DNA of 64,000 bases from Diphasiastrum complanatum (Eukaryota; Streptophyta; Lycopodiopsida; Lycopodiales; Lycopodiaceae), in contig CM055092.1 of NCBI GenBank assembly GCA_029204225.1, positions 73,074,857 through 73,138,856 of the forward strand. The letters are read 5' to 3'. The position numbers were made by a program, and so were the translations under genes. Positions 32,201 to 43,808 of the stretch are shown here, in pieces. Under the pieces are notes generated by a model. The model was not told where the DNA came from. It ran no database searches and was given only the letters and a program-made list of their open reading frames with translations. Each line of letters opens with the position of its first letter. Position 1 is the stretch's first letter.

Positions 32201-32719
32201 GATACATTGTTTTTCAGCAACAATACCGATCAGGTGAGAAATACTAAATAGATGTTGTCTTCCCAATTCGACATGACTGATCTAGGCAAAGCTCACTACT
32301 GTCTAGGTAATCAAATCCATAGAGACAGAGTGAGACGACTGATTTATATCACTCAACAAAGATATCATCACAATACTCTTATTAGATATAATCTGATCAA
32401 TTGTAGATTAGCTCACTCACCGATGGATCCAAACCTATGATTGTCAAAGGACCAATGTCCTCAAACCAAGTAGGAAGAGGAGCAGATGAGAGAGTATCCA
32501 TATTTATCGATACTTGGACCTCTCATGTATGCAATGGTTTGCACAAGACTTGATATCGCTTTTGCAGTCAGCTCACTAAGCCAATTCATGGCTAATCTTG
32601 GCATCACCCATTGGAAGGCTCTTATAAGAGTCATGAGATATATTCGAGCTACAATAGACCAGTGCATCTACTATGGAAAAGTCAACAATGACAATCTCCA
32701 TCGACTCAGTGTATACTCA
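29222..32719 (+). pseudogene. C gag-pol, heavily mutated
   Basis: ATG 29222 opens Gag, with a TGA at 29285-29287 where Trp is expected (NYHL-stop-KFKM). The knuckle-like CRYCKSTKNHEIQDC follows near 29905. At the protease site DSGA is replaced (SSWFIYFRATQ, about 30088), so the catalytic Asp is lost. Integrase has HTDICGP, but SENGGEY has Glu for the second Asp, and the third position is destroyed by a frame break. Reverse transcriptase has CKWIFKIKYN, LDVHTTYLNG and an intact YVDD near 32191. The frame ends after YYGKVNNDNLHRLSVYS, before RNase H, directly at the LTR fragment. All enzymes would be inactive. Confidence 0.88.
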
Positions 32720-33040
32720 TAGCTTTTACAGAGCGGAGCTAGCTTCTTGAGCATGCGGTTTTGCCCGCCATTGTCTTGTGCTCATGGCATCAATCTGACT
32801 TGTATTTCTATACATTAATCGGAATCAATCATCGTCTTTTATTGCATTCAGATTTCTTGTCAGAATTGTGTGTGTTGCTACTACGTCTTATTGTCTGACT
32901 TTCTTACTACTTTTTCTGATTGTTTGCTCTTCCGCTTTCGCAAAAAACCGCACAATTAAGCTCTATTCTACTCTTGTGTTCATCTACTGTTGTTGTAGTG
33001 CACGCACTGAGGATTCATCTCCCAATCAAGAATCCCGACA
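32720..33040 (+). repeat. C 3' LTR, 3'-terminal fragment
   Basis: AGCTTTTACAGAGCGGAGCT here matches 28700 onward in the 5' LTR and continues to the same end (AATCCCGACA). About 550 bp of the LTR and all of RNase H are missing in one deletion. Confidence 0.9.
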
Positions 33041-35971
33041 CTTATGACGTTAAAAAGTTTATTTTTATAGCTAGTGATCAAGAGTGTAGGATAAGTGGTG
33101 TAGGTACTATTCCATTGTACTTGGGATCATCCAAAAGGATGAATATAAAAAATGTCCTTTATGTACCATTTATCACTAAGAACTTGTTGAGTGTTGGCCA
33201 ATTAATGGATAATGGCCTTGATGTACGATCTAAACATGGAGTTTGTTCCATCTTTAAGAATGATGATTGCATAACTAAAGGATTTACACAAGGTAGATTG
33301 TTTAAATTAGATGCTAATGTGGTGATAGAGAGTGTTAGCATGGCAAAGGACGAGATCACCAAGGTGGAGCTATGGCACAAAATGTTGGGCCACCCCAAAT
33401 TCAAAGGAATCTATGTGTGCAAAGGAGGTTGCACTCGGCCTCCCCAAGAATTTGTCAAGATCATAAGCTTCCATTTTCAAGATCCACCACAAGAGCAAAC
33501 ACTCCTCTTGAGATCATACATTCAGATGTGCATAGCTTCTCTCAAGAATCTAATGGAGGTGCAAATACTATGTATCTTTTATAGATGATCATTCAAGATA
33601 TGCTTGGATTTACCTTTTGTCTTGGTGTTTGATTCATTTGTAAAGCTCAAAACTTTAGTTTAAAATCAACTTAATACCAAGATTAAGGTATTGAGATGTG
33701 ATAATGGAAGAGAGTACATCTCCAATAGAATGATAGAGTTTTATAAATCTAGTGGCATTAAGAGGGAGTTATCTTGATTTTATACCCCTCAACAAAATGG
33801 AATAGCCGAGAGGGAAAATAGATCTCTTTGTGAGTGTGCTAAAGCTTTAAGGCTAGATCTTCTCTACCAAAACCATTTTGGGGTGAGACAATTACTTGTG
33901 CTGAATTTTTGTGCAATAGATTGCCCAACCAAGCCATTGGAGGAATCACACCATTTGAGGCTCTATTTGGAAAAAAAGCCAAATCTCAAAGATCTAAGAA
34001 TATTTGGATCTACATGCTATGTACATCAATCCTTGGATACAAGGAAGAAGGATGATGCCACTTCTATCAAAGGTATATTTGTGGGATATGGTGATAATTG
34101 CAAAGGGTAGATAGTCTTCAATCCCATCACTAAGAAAATCATAGTGATTAGGTATGTTATTTTCTATGAAGTACAATCTTGTAAAGTGGATGATAATGCT
34201 ACTAATAATCTTGATGTCAAAGATCATGCTAGGATGGAGGAGGAGCTTCAAAGTGATCAAGAACTTGAGGATCTATCTCAAGATCCAAGGACTCCAAGAA
34301 GATCCACTAAAGCAAGGGCCAAGCCATCAAGGGTTGCCTATGTTGGCAAAGGTAAACAAAGGGAAGGCATCTCATATTTCACTTCCTACACTTTCTTACT
34401 TCAATGCTTGATGAACCAACTTGCTACGAAAATGCTTGTAAATCAAAAAGTTGGATGAATGTTATGCAAGTGGAGTATGACGCTCTCTTGGAGAATCATA
34501 CTTGGGAACTTGTTGATACTCCTCAAGGGAAGAAACTACTTGATTGCAAGTGAGTGTATAGATTGAAGTATAACCAAGATGGATCAATAAACAAGTATAA
34601 ATCAAGGCTTGTAGCAAAATGTTTTTTGCAAACTAAAGGCATTGATTATGATGGAACTTTTGCTCCTGTGACTAAGCTAGGTACAATAAGATTGATCATT
34701 AGCCTTGCTACTACTTTCGATTGGAAGCTATTTCAACTTGATGCTACAAATGCCTTCTTCAATGGCTACTTGGAGGAAGAGATCTACATGAGGCAACCCG
34801 AGGGCTTCCTCAAGGAGGAGCTTGAAGAAAAAGTTTGTTTTTTGAAAAAGAGTCTTTATGGACTCAAGCAAGCCCCTAGATCATGGTACTCTAGGCTAAA
34901 CTCTTTTCTTATTTCCATCAATTTCATCATTGTACATAAAATTTTGTGATGGAAAGATCATTGTACTTATATTGTATGTTTATGACACTATCTTAAGTGG
35001 AAATGATCTAGATGGAATAAGAGATGTAAAGATTTCTCTATATAAAGAGTTTAGGATGGTTGATCTTGGCCTATTGCACTTCACTCTAGGAATAGAAGTT
35101 ATAAGAGAATTGGATTTTCACTTCTTATGTCAATCTAAATATGCTACATACATTCTAGATAGATTTGGAATGAAGAATTGTAAAGGCATTGAGACTCCAA
35201 TGGAGCAAAATGTAAGAGCATCTATTAGTGGTGATGAAGCATCCTTTGAGGACATCACTCTCTATAATAGGCTTATAGCTCCTTAATTTATCTAACTATA
35301 ACTAGAACTGATCTTAGTTATAGTGCTGGAAAGTTAAGCCAATATATGCAATGTCCTCTTGTGTCACATTGGAAAATGGCCAAAAGAGCCCTAAGATATA
35401 TCTCTTCAACTAGGAATTTTGGCATACTCTACAAAGGGACTAATCTTGGCGTAAGAGCCTATAATGACTCGGATTTTGTAGGTGACAAAGTAGACCGAAA
35501 GTCTATTAGTGCATTTGATCATTCATTTGTGATGGAGCGGTATCATGGCCTTCAAAGAAGCAAGATACTATTTCATTGTCTTCAACCGAATCCGAGTATA
35601 AGGCCTTGACATCAACATGCAAGGAGGTCTTATGGCTCAAAAGGCTATTGGTGGAGCTTCATGTTATGGAGGCCGAGAAGGTACCTACAATCTATTGTGA
35701 TAGCCAATCAGCCCAATCACTTGCAACCAATCCTACATTCCATACAAGGAGCAAGCATATCGAAATTGCTCATCATTTTGCAAGGGAGAAGGTGCAAGCC
35801 AAACATGTGTCTTCATCGAGTTGCTTAGCCGATTTGTTCACTAAATCCTTGCCTAAGGATTCATTTGTAAAGCTAAGATCATTACTTGGATTAATTGATA
35901 AAGGTATCATAGTTTCCAAAGCTAGATTCGAGGAGGAGGAGTATGAAAAAATGCTGAATTGGCAAATCTAG
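33041..35971 (+). pseudogene. pol: D pol after the C insertion
   Basis: It resumes inside protease (YDVKKFIFIASDQECRISGV) and continues with pre-integrase LWHKMLGHPKFKG and, after a frame change near 33410, integrase. HSDVHS and RCDNGREY keep the first two Asp residues and NGIAEREN keeps the Glu. Reverse transcriptase has NQDGSINKYKSRLVAK and DATNAFFNGYLEEEIY. The active-site motif is YVYD (34975-34986) instead of YVDD, so one catalytic Asp is replaced. RNase H has YNDSDFVGD and SSTESEYKAL, and the end is LFTKSLPKD. Stops or shifts near 33587, 33655, 33777, 34108, 34551, 34930 and 35285 break it. The last frame reads 30 nt into the 3' LTR. Confidence 0.9.
35930..35941 (+). other. D polypurine tract
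   Basis: GAGGAGGAGGAG directly precedes the 3' LTR. B has a shorter version at the same place. Confidence 0.88.
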
Positions 35972-36625
35972 CTATGTTAAATCATGTAAATATGTACATT
36001 GGTGGGTCCCACACGTGTGAGGTCATAGTTCCATGTGGGAATCTACACTAGAGTAGGTTAGATCATGTCTAAAAAGTTGGTCAAGTTTTTTTGGTAGTGG
36101 TTCCTACAGTATAGGACCAAATTCCTAGATTTATTGAGTAGGTTGATCAATCTAGCCACCAACATGGAGAAACTCAAGGATGAGGCTAGAATGTCAAATT
36201 AGGAAAAGAAGACTCAATCATATTCCTTATTACATCTGGATTTTCACCAAACTCAAGGTGGGGAAGAGGTTTTCTATGTATCATCATCTCTCCATAGTAA
36301 TGCCTTAGAATATTCTTTAGAGCTCATTGGCAAACTCGACCTTCTACACTATGTATTTTGTTCTCTTTTGGATCTAATCAAAAACTAAATGTTCTTAACA
36401 TCATTTGTTGTCTACAGGCCGTACTGAGTACTGTACCACACGTGTGTGGGTTGATCATCACTTTTGATTAATGATTTTAGATTGCTCTTGCTTGATGTAT
36501 GTAAAATTGTCAATCTAGATCTCAATTTTTGTGTCTAGTTTGCATTCATTTGATGATCAATCAATCAATCCCTATTGTGAGTCATTAATAGGCTCAAGTA
36601 AGGTCAAAAGTATTGTACTTCGACA
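35942..36625 (+). repeat. D 3' LTR
   Basis: 684 bp, starting TATGAAAAAATG and ending ACTTCGACA, followed by the second TATAA. Substitutions against the 5' copy are frequent, and an AATCAATC-type indel near 36560 adds length. Confidence 0.9.
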
Positions 36626-36630
36626 TATAA

Positions 36631-39417
36631 TTCTCTCATTCTAAGGAGAGTGTCTAGGGATTTGAGGATCTAAGGGGCTATAGAGAGGAGATTGGAGTTT
36701 TAGAAAATTGTTGTAGGAATATCTTGGGGGGCACCAAATGACTTATTTTGTGCAAATAAGTGTTTCAAAAGAGGGGCAGATCAAAGTTGTCGAGAGTGAA
36801 CTATCTAGTTTAGCTTTTTGAATGATACAATAAGAGAGGAGGTAGTTTGGGTCAACGATACCGAGTTCTCCTACTTGGCTTGAGGTTGGTTCTATAGAAA
36901 TATCATGGAGTTTTGGCCATTGAGGAAAAAACATGATATAGACACAAACCATATGAATGAAAAGATGTGAAACAATATTTGATAATGTGTTTCATCGATA
37001 AGAGTCTTGCAAATAAATTGACATTGATCATTCCCATGCTTGTAACTTATATATTTACATTCTTGTATGCAATAGCCTAGAACTATACATTGAATGCTTT
37101 CACAAACCCCTCCCTACCTTCCCCCCACCCAAAATCGCCTTTCTTGTTCAAACAATAAAAACAACTTGTTTATGTGACAAACATCAACACTAATCAACTT
37201 TCATGTCTTTATTTCATATCATTAGTCAAACTAAATCCTACAAAGTCAAGCTATTTTAATTATACGCCAAACCATCTATTTTAGAGCTCTTTCTATATAT
37301 CATGCACAACAAGATGTTTAAATACTCTAAGCTTCTACACATTATATCTCAAAAAAATGAGTGTTTGAAGTTAGTAATACCTACTTTGATATTTTTATTA
37401 TCATTGTTGGAATTAATTTGCTATAAAAGATTTTGGTCCTTGACATGATTCTTTATAGTACACACACAAATATTTCAAATATCGATATGTTAAAATAATT
37501 AGGGAGCACTGTTGGTGGAGCTAGGTTTGGAAAAATGATCTCACATCTAGTAGCAAAGGTGGCAAGGGGCTCTCAAAAAGCTTATTCTTGAACTATTAGG
37601 ACGTAAAAAATGAGTTTCATGTGTCTCAAGAAAAGAAGAAGCGACATATGATAGTGACATCCCCCTTCAATCTTTCTAGTTAATAATCACAAATAAGATT
37701 GTTTAAGCTTTGAGAAGATTACTCTAGCCTCATCCTTTTTCTCCTCTTTTTGGCACCTCAATATTAATCGCACTTCAATACCTCTAACATTGCTTTCACC
37801 TCCTTCAATTTTCCTACTCTCCCATATGCCATTCATCCCTCTACTCCAAGCTATACTTGAATATCTTCTCCATATTTGAGCTAATTTCTTACATTTTCTC
37901 GTGGTAGGAGACTTAATCAAATCAGTATTATTAACGTTTTATATTTTATTTTCTTGATGAGTATTTGTATTTAAAACTTCAATAATAATTGATAAGTCTA
38001 TATACAGTTTTCAGAATCAAAGGATGCAACTTTTCTCTATAATTGTTGTTGTATCTTTTTTTTTTTTTTCCAGTCGTGAGAAGAGTGGAGATTCTAACAA
38101 AATTTTGTGTCTTCTTCTTTCACGATCTATTAATGTGCTTCATTGTGAATAATTAGTGTCTTGATGGTTGCTAGCGTAGGATCATATGATTCCTAGTGCA
38201 GTAGTCTCTAGTTTCTAGTATGATATTAGAGCCCCTGGCCATTGATTTTGATTAATCTTGATCTCAAAGAAGATGGTTTTGACTAGTCTCGATCCTAAAA
38301 AAGAGGAGTTGTTAATGGAATGATATTTGCAAGAAGCAAAAATTCGCTAATCCTCTTACAAACTTCTTTCTAGCGATAATGTGTCCTCTCCTATTAACGA
38401 CCATGCTAGGAAACATCTCCATTGTTGGAATGATACAATTTGTTTGATTCTTCCAAGAATTTTTGTGGAGGAAGATCTTACAAGGTCTCTCCTTAAACAT
38501 GAGTTGGAGGAGAAGCCCTTAGTGGCATTAAAAAAAATTCTAAAGCCTTTAAGTAGTCATTTGAGTGGTCCTTTGATATGCTAGATTGTGAAGATTCTTG
38601 AAGGGCATGAAAAGACATTTTTTGAATCCTTTAAAATAGGATCGAAGAGGCCATTCATGTTTAAATTGTTGAAAGGCCTTGAAGTGCAAAGCGAACTTAA
38701 CCTCATCTTTAAAACACTTCTCTATGAAGGAAAAATTGTGTGGTGGGGGCTTTAAGAACAGATTGAGCCAAATTTATTGAAAATGTTCTATTTAAAATTT
38801 TATTGTTTTTTTTTTTTTCAGTTAAATTTTATATTGGCTCCTAAAATTTGTCTTAAAATAACTAGGTATTGTCCTTATGTAAAAATTGCATATCCTAGAC
38901 ATTGAATAATACCAAAAAAGCACCTTTACCATTCTATATTACTAATAATTTGCCTAACTTTAAGACCAAAAATCACACCATTCAAACAACATATGGAGAA
39001 GTTACAAACTTTGAGAAGGCCATTGCCTTTGATTATTTTGGACACCCATACATTTTGCTAGCTAAATAAACAATATTCTTAATTCAATTGACATTCTAAG
39101 CCCTCTTACTCAATAGTAAAAAAGTATTATAATCTAGTGAACTGAAATAGTTGACTAAGATACTCTCCTATTGCCAAATAACAAGTAAATTGGGATGGCA
39201 AAGATATCCAATTTGGAAATTCAAAAAATAGGAATTTATCAATATGGAAAATCTTGGCCATAAATGAATAAAAAAAGAGAGCACCAAGAGCTCTTTGTGC
39301 ATGATTCATATGTTGATTCAATACTACATTATTTCACACATCTCTTTGGCATCAACACCGAGTGAAACTTGGTCAATATGAATAGGTGTTGGCACTTAAA
39401 TTGACTCAAACTATATC
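36631..39417. other. AT-rich spacer
   Basis: No gene that I can support. A plus-strand frame at 38381-38584 and a minus-strand Lys/Arg-rich frame at 37687-37920 are unrecognised. T runs at about 38058-38070 and 38805-38818 are simple repeats. Confidence 0.45.
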
Positions 39418-39530
39418 CTGGATCGAGTTGATGGTTGACTTGAATATTGGGCCAGGTTGACAATAAACTCAAATAGTGGATCAAGTCGACAGTTGACTTG
39501 AATAGTGGATCAAGTCGACAGTTGACTGGA
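39418..39530 (+). repeat. Short minisatellite, 29-bp unit
   Basis: Two almost identical units, 39472-39500 and 39501-39529, share AATAGTGGATCAAGTCGACA. Diverged copies lie upstream from 39418. The unit contains GTCGAC. It recalls, but does not match, the GACTCGGTCGAG minisatellite at 15014. Confidence 0.75.
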
Positions 39531-42244
39531 GGGTCGATTCGAATGTTGTCGGGTAGAGTTTGAGCCGAGATCGATTCGAATGTTTTGATTTTTAGTTTAA
39601 AAAATACCAGTTTGTGGATTGTCTCAAATAATAGTGTATTTCTACATGCTTCTAATTTTGAGTCTTTGATAGACTTGTTAGAGGCAGAATAAGGTAGGCC
39701 CTTTGAGTATCATGTTGATGGAGTGAGAGTAAACACCAACACTACTAAAGTGTGTTTGGGACCATATAGGCATCATTCATGCATGGCACTAAATAGAATT
39801 ATAGTTGGCATAACACAAGTCCCTAGGAAATCTAGTCCATAACACTTGACCTAATCTTTGTATTACAATTTTTTCTATCTAATTGAAAATAAAGTTCCAA
39901 ATATTGGACATAAATGGTTCACGTAATTAAATTTGTCTAGGGAGTCATTAAGATCAAAATAATGAATGACAGAGACATGATCATATATACGTTACTTTCT
40001 CTCAACAATTTTCCTTTGATACCAAATATTTATCGGTATCACATTTTTCCATATCTTTATCTTTGCAGCAATTGTAGCTCTTTTATCCATTTGCTACTTT
40101 ATCTATATCCTTGCTACTAATTGACATGCTATAAGTACCTCTACAATAAGTCGTCTACAAGAAAGGGAAAAGTCTACATCAGAATGCGTCACATGCTTTC
40201 AATTTGTGAGTTAGACCTATTGATTCATTACTCTCTATTGCATTTGCCTTGTCAATATTAAGACACTTTCAAATGTATATGAGAAGCCACTAGAGATTAG
40301 GGGGGTGTGAGGTGGGTTTGTTTAGCTCAATGTAGGGAGGTCAATTGTTTATTCAATTATAATTATTCTATTCATTGATGGTTCTTCATGTTGCTTGCTT
40401 CAAAATTCCATTCTCCTAGATATAGCAAATTGGTTCAAGTATTATGTGATTATGGATCTTATTCTGGACTCTATTGTTTTGTAGTCCATAAATTTCATTT
40501 TAAACTCTTTCATGATTCACCCATGAAATATTTACCTATCTCTAAATCAAATCTTATAGAACAAGAGTACAGATATTTTTCTTATTATAGTTCATGTCAT
40601 TTGATATCTTTTACAAACTTATGGCTTATTATGTGTGCCTAGTGTTTTACCAAGGTATTTTTATTTATCATCAACCTTTATTTCAAGTATGAGCTTATAT
40701 CACAAGGCATTGCAAACCACACTTTGAGTTATCCATTAATATCGGTGTACTGAGAAGGTCTCTAGAAGGACTTGTGCTTGATTATAAAAAAATTTATTCT
40801 TGGTCCATTATTTTTTATTCACACTAGAGGTTAAAAGGTATGGTACAAAAAATGTATCGTACATTTAGTGTTTATGGAAGTTACTGCACACAACAAATTC
40901 AAGCTTTCAAGAAAGACGTCTACTCATTTTGACACCTTGGTCCCTTACTAGAAGTTTCGATAGATTACACACTTTGTGTCAATCATTGTGAATACATTAT
41001 GATGTTAGTCTTGTCAAGTAACATGGTAACATAAATTATGTAAGAAAGATAGTACTAGTCTTCCAATCTTGTCTACAAGTTGTACATCATTCTTTTGTTT
41101 TGGTGGAATGAGTTAAATACATGTTTGTGATCATTTTTTCTTTATTAAAAGAAAAAATTATTAGGATATTCATGTGCAAGAATGTAGAAAACTCTCAAAA
41201 TCAATTGAACAAATGAGTCTTCCAAGGTTTGTCTTTCTAGTCAAGGATATGAAAGCAATCCCATGTAAATGATGTTAATTTTGTCGTTGAATTTTTCATT
41301 TTCAATCATACTTAAATACATTATATAAACTAGTTTTCCAACTTCAAAATATCTTTGAGATACATTGTTCAATCACTATGACAATAAGGCTAGATAGTTT
41401 AATTTTGTCATAGCCTTATTGTCACTAATAAATTGGATGAATAGAAATATAGAAAGAACTTGATTATAGACATTTATTTCTCTACTGAGTTACTAGGCAT
41501 GTAGTGCAGCCAATATTGAATGCACAAAATTACTTATCTTAATGAGCACCAATAAAAAGAAAATTGTGAAAATTTTCTTTTACTTTTCACGTGCATTGTA
41601 AAATATATCTAGGCATATTTGAATTATTATATAACCATTGGTTCAATACTTGGTGAAAAATCAATGGATTTTAAAACTAAGTTGGCAAACCAACAATTGA
41701 AGTCACTTAGATCCACAAAAGATTTATCCTATATAAATCTTTCGTACGCAATATATTGTCTATTTACTCATCTATTTTTGTATGAAATACAGTCGTTTTT
41801 TTCTCAATTTCACTAGTTTTTAAGCCTTACTTTTTGTGTATGATGTGAAAGCAAAGATAAAAACAATTAATAATATTTTTTTAATATAAAAGATTCACTA
41901 AATGTGAGTGGTCCTATTCCAAAGGAATTTTTGATGAAAATTTGTGGAGAAAATTCTTATCTATGTGAAACAATTGTCAAAAGATTTTGATAGTATAAGG
42001 ATGTCAGAATTTGATAATTTGATAATCCTCCGTATTTCAACATAACTGCTAGAATGTCAAAACAAATTTGACATGGACGGCGGATTCCAATGTCTAACAT
42101 GAATGTCAAAATTTGATGTCCCAATGGCTATCTAATGTTAACATTATGTGGTTCTAGCTGTCTATAATTTAAAAATTATCTAATATTGTATGCCAAATTC
42201 TAATACATTTTAATCAATGTTTAATTTTGATATTGTGTTAGATA
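39531..42244. other. AT-rich spacer
   Basis: About 2.7 kb with no recognisable gene, LTR end or RNA. It ends where Copia H begins abruptly at its zinc knuckle. Confidence 0.45.
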
Positions 42245-42789
42245 TTTTATAAGTTTTTATTATGGAATGAAAGGACACTTTGCTAATGAATATTACAAGA
42301 CAAAGAGAGAAGCAAAGAAATCCTACTCTAGATGATGATGTTGTTGAACAAAATGATGAATCCTTTGTGATATCTTCAAGTTTGTTGTCAAGTGAAGGTG
42401 ACATCGATCCATGGTGGATTGACACTGTTGCTAATTCTCATATGACAAGTCATGAAAGGTATTTCTCTTCTTTATTGACTTATCAAGGTGAGAAGAAAGT
42501 CATCTACACAGTAAATGATGGCAAGTATGCCATCAAGGGCATTGGTACAATTCCTATTTCACTTTCCACAAATAGGAATGTCAACTTGAAGAATGTTTTA
42601 TTCATACCATCCATAACTAAGAATTTTCATTGTGTAAGTCAAATGCTTGACAAGGGTCTAGAGGTGGAATTTGTTGGAAATGCTTGCTTGATAATAAAAA
42701 AAAGGAGTCTTGATTGCAAGAGGAAAAAGACAAGGTAGATTGTTCAAACTTGATGCTTGTGTTGTTGCTAACCAAGATGGATTTGTGGC
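42245..42789 (+). pseudogene. H zinc knuckle, protease, pre-integrase start
   Basis: It starts at the knuckle with Tyr in place of the second and last Cys (YYGMKGHFANEYYK). The protease site reads WWIDTVANSHMT instead of WWIDSGASSHMT (about 42415-42450): the Asp is kept but Ser-Gly is lost, so activity is unlikely. A frame break near 42700 precedes RQGRLFKLDACVVAN. The segment ends at DGFVA, where G begins. Confidence 0.85.
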
Positions 42790-43739
42790 TGATGACAATC
42801 GCGGATGCGAAAGAAACGAGAAAACACAACAATTCGGATGGATTTCAGATATGATTGCTAGTCACTGCCAGCTGTATCATTCCTACAGTCCTCCAGAATA
42901 TAGATAGGCGTTGCTGATCTACGTATTTAGATTAACACAACATTCAACAAAATTCAACCAGTGTGCGAAATTGATAAAATGAGTGAATGAGATACACACA
43001 CAATGGCAGACAACAATTCATTCAAGATCAGACATGATAAGAGTGATATGTGCGCAACGGCTACAAAATCATATATTGATTTTTTAGATTCTTCAAGCAC
43101 TGCATGTAGATCCACGTAGTGCGTTGGTGTGAGAGAAATATATTTCTCTCACGAATTGGTGTCTCGCTTACTAGCGGACTTGTGAATCTATAGATCCTAT
43201 GCAGCAAAAATTGTCTCGCACGCAGGCGGACCCGTATTCAGTATCATGTCTGTCTATATTGCTTACCAACATTAGACTTCTTCATAGTATATCATGCATC
43301 AACCAAAAGGTATATAGTCGCATCGTGTAACTTCTAGATTAGAGTGATTAAACATCTACAATTAATCATGAATTACAAGACTAGCAGATTAGCCATGACC
43401 TAGAGTGCATCTGCTGATGTCATAATATCAGATCAGATATATGTACTTCTTGGTACTTGCACGATCTTGCTGATCATTTTTGGAGAGTGAGAGCTAGAAA
43501 AGACATCGCGATGATTTTCATGTCGCTTCGAGTCGTTTGACTTTCGCGTTGTCTAACTCTCTCCCGCTGTACCGCGAAAAATTCTCTTTCGCGAATTTTT
43601 CTCGTTCGTGCCTTTTTTGTCAAGGTGTTCGCGAACATTTTTGTTTCGTGGCTTTTGACTTTCGTGTTTGCAAACATTTTTGTCAGGCAGAGGGCTGAAA
43701 GGTAGCAAAGCTTTGGTAATAGAAACATTTGTTTCTTCA
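42790..43739 (-). repeat. G 3' LTR (950 bp)
   Basis: Complete by comparison with the 5' fragment: 43026-43739 matches 50741-51455 with scattered substitutions. It contains an inverted GAGAGAAATATATTTCTCTC near 43130 and several GCGAAAA/TTCGCG motifs near 43560-43680. Confidence 0.85.
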
Positions 43740-43749
43740 GCTCTCTCTC
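43740..43749 (-). other. G polypurine tract
   Basis: GCTCTCTCTC on the plus strand, that is GAGAGAGAGC on the minus strand, directly before the 3' LTR. Confidence 0.7.
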
Positions 43750-43808
43750 AAAGCATGATAGCTTGACTACTCCAAGGCTGCTCCTCTGTCTCTCAAAAAG
43801 ACCTTTGC

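Larger units (their letters stand above)
28147..33040 (+). mobile_element. Degraded Copia C nested in D
   Basis: It has a full 5' LTR, primer-binding site, gag-pol with many lesions and only the last 320 bp of its 3' LTR. It belongs to a different Copia branch from A, B and D (gag start MDFQGKANPIMDKLDGSNYH). I find no target duplication: the left flank CACTG and right flank CTTAT differ, and D has lost a few codons here, so the insertion edges were later trimmed. Confidence 0.88.
25957..36625 (+). mobile_element. Old Copia D, interrupted by C
   Basis: An LTR element with 677-bp and 684-bp LTRs that differ at many sites plus small indels, so it is older than A and B. It has a primer-binding site, leader, gag-protease (27183-28144) and the rest of pol (33041-35971). 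Element C separates the two parts inside the protease region. About 20 bp of D is missing at the C junction. LTR, leader and proteins are of the same lineage as B. Confidence 0.92.

Noticed and set aside
36731-42244. Search for host exons in the long spacer
   Set aside because: Frames are short, AT-driven and without conserved motifs; the frame at 38381-38584 has no recognisable domain.
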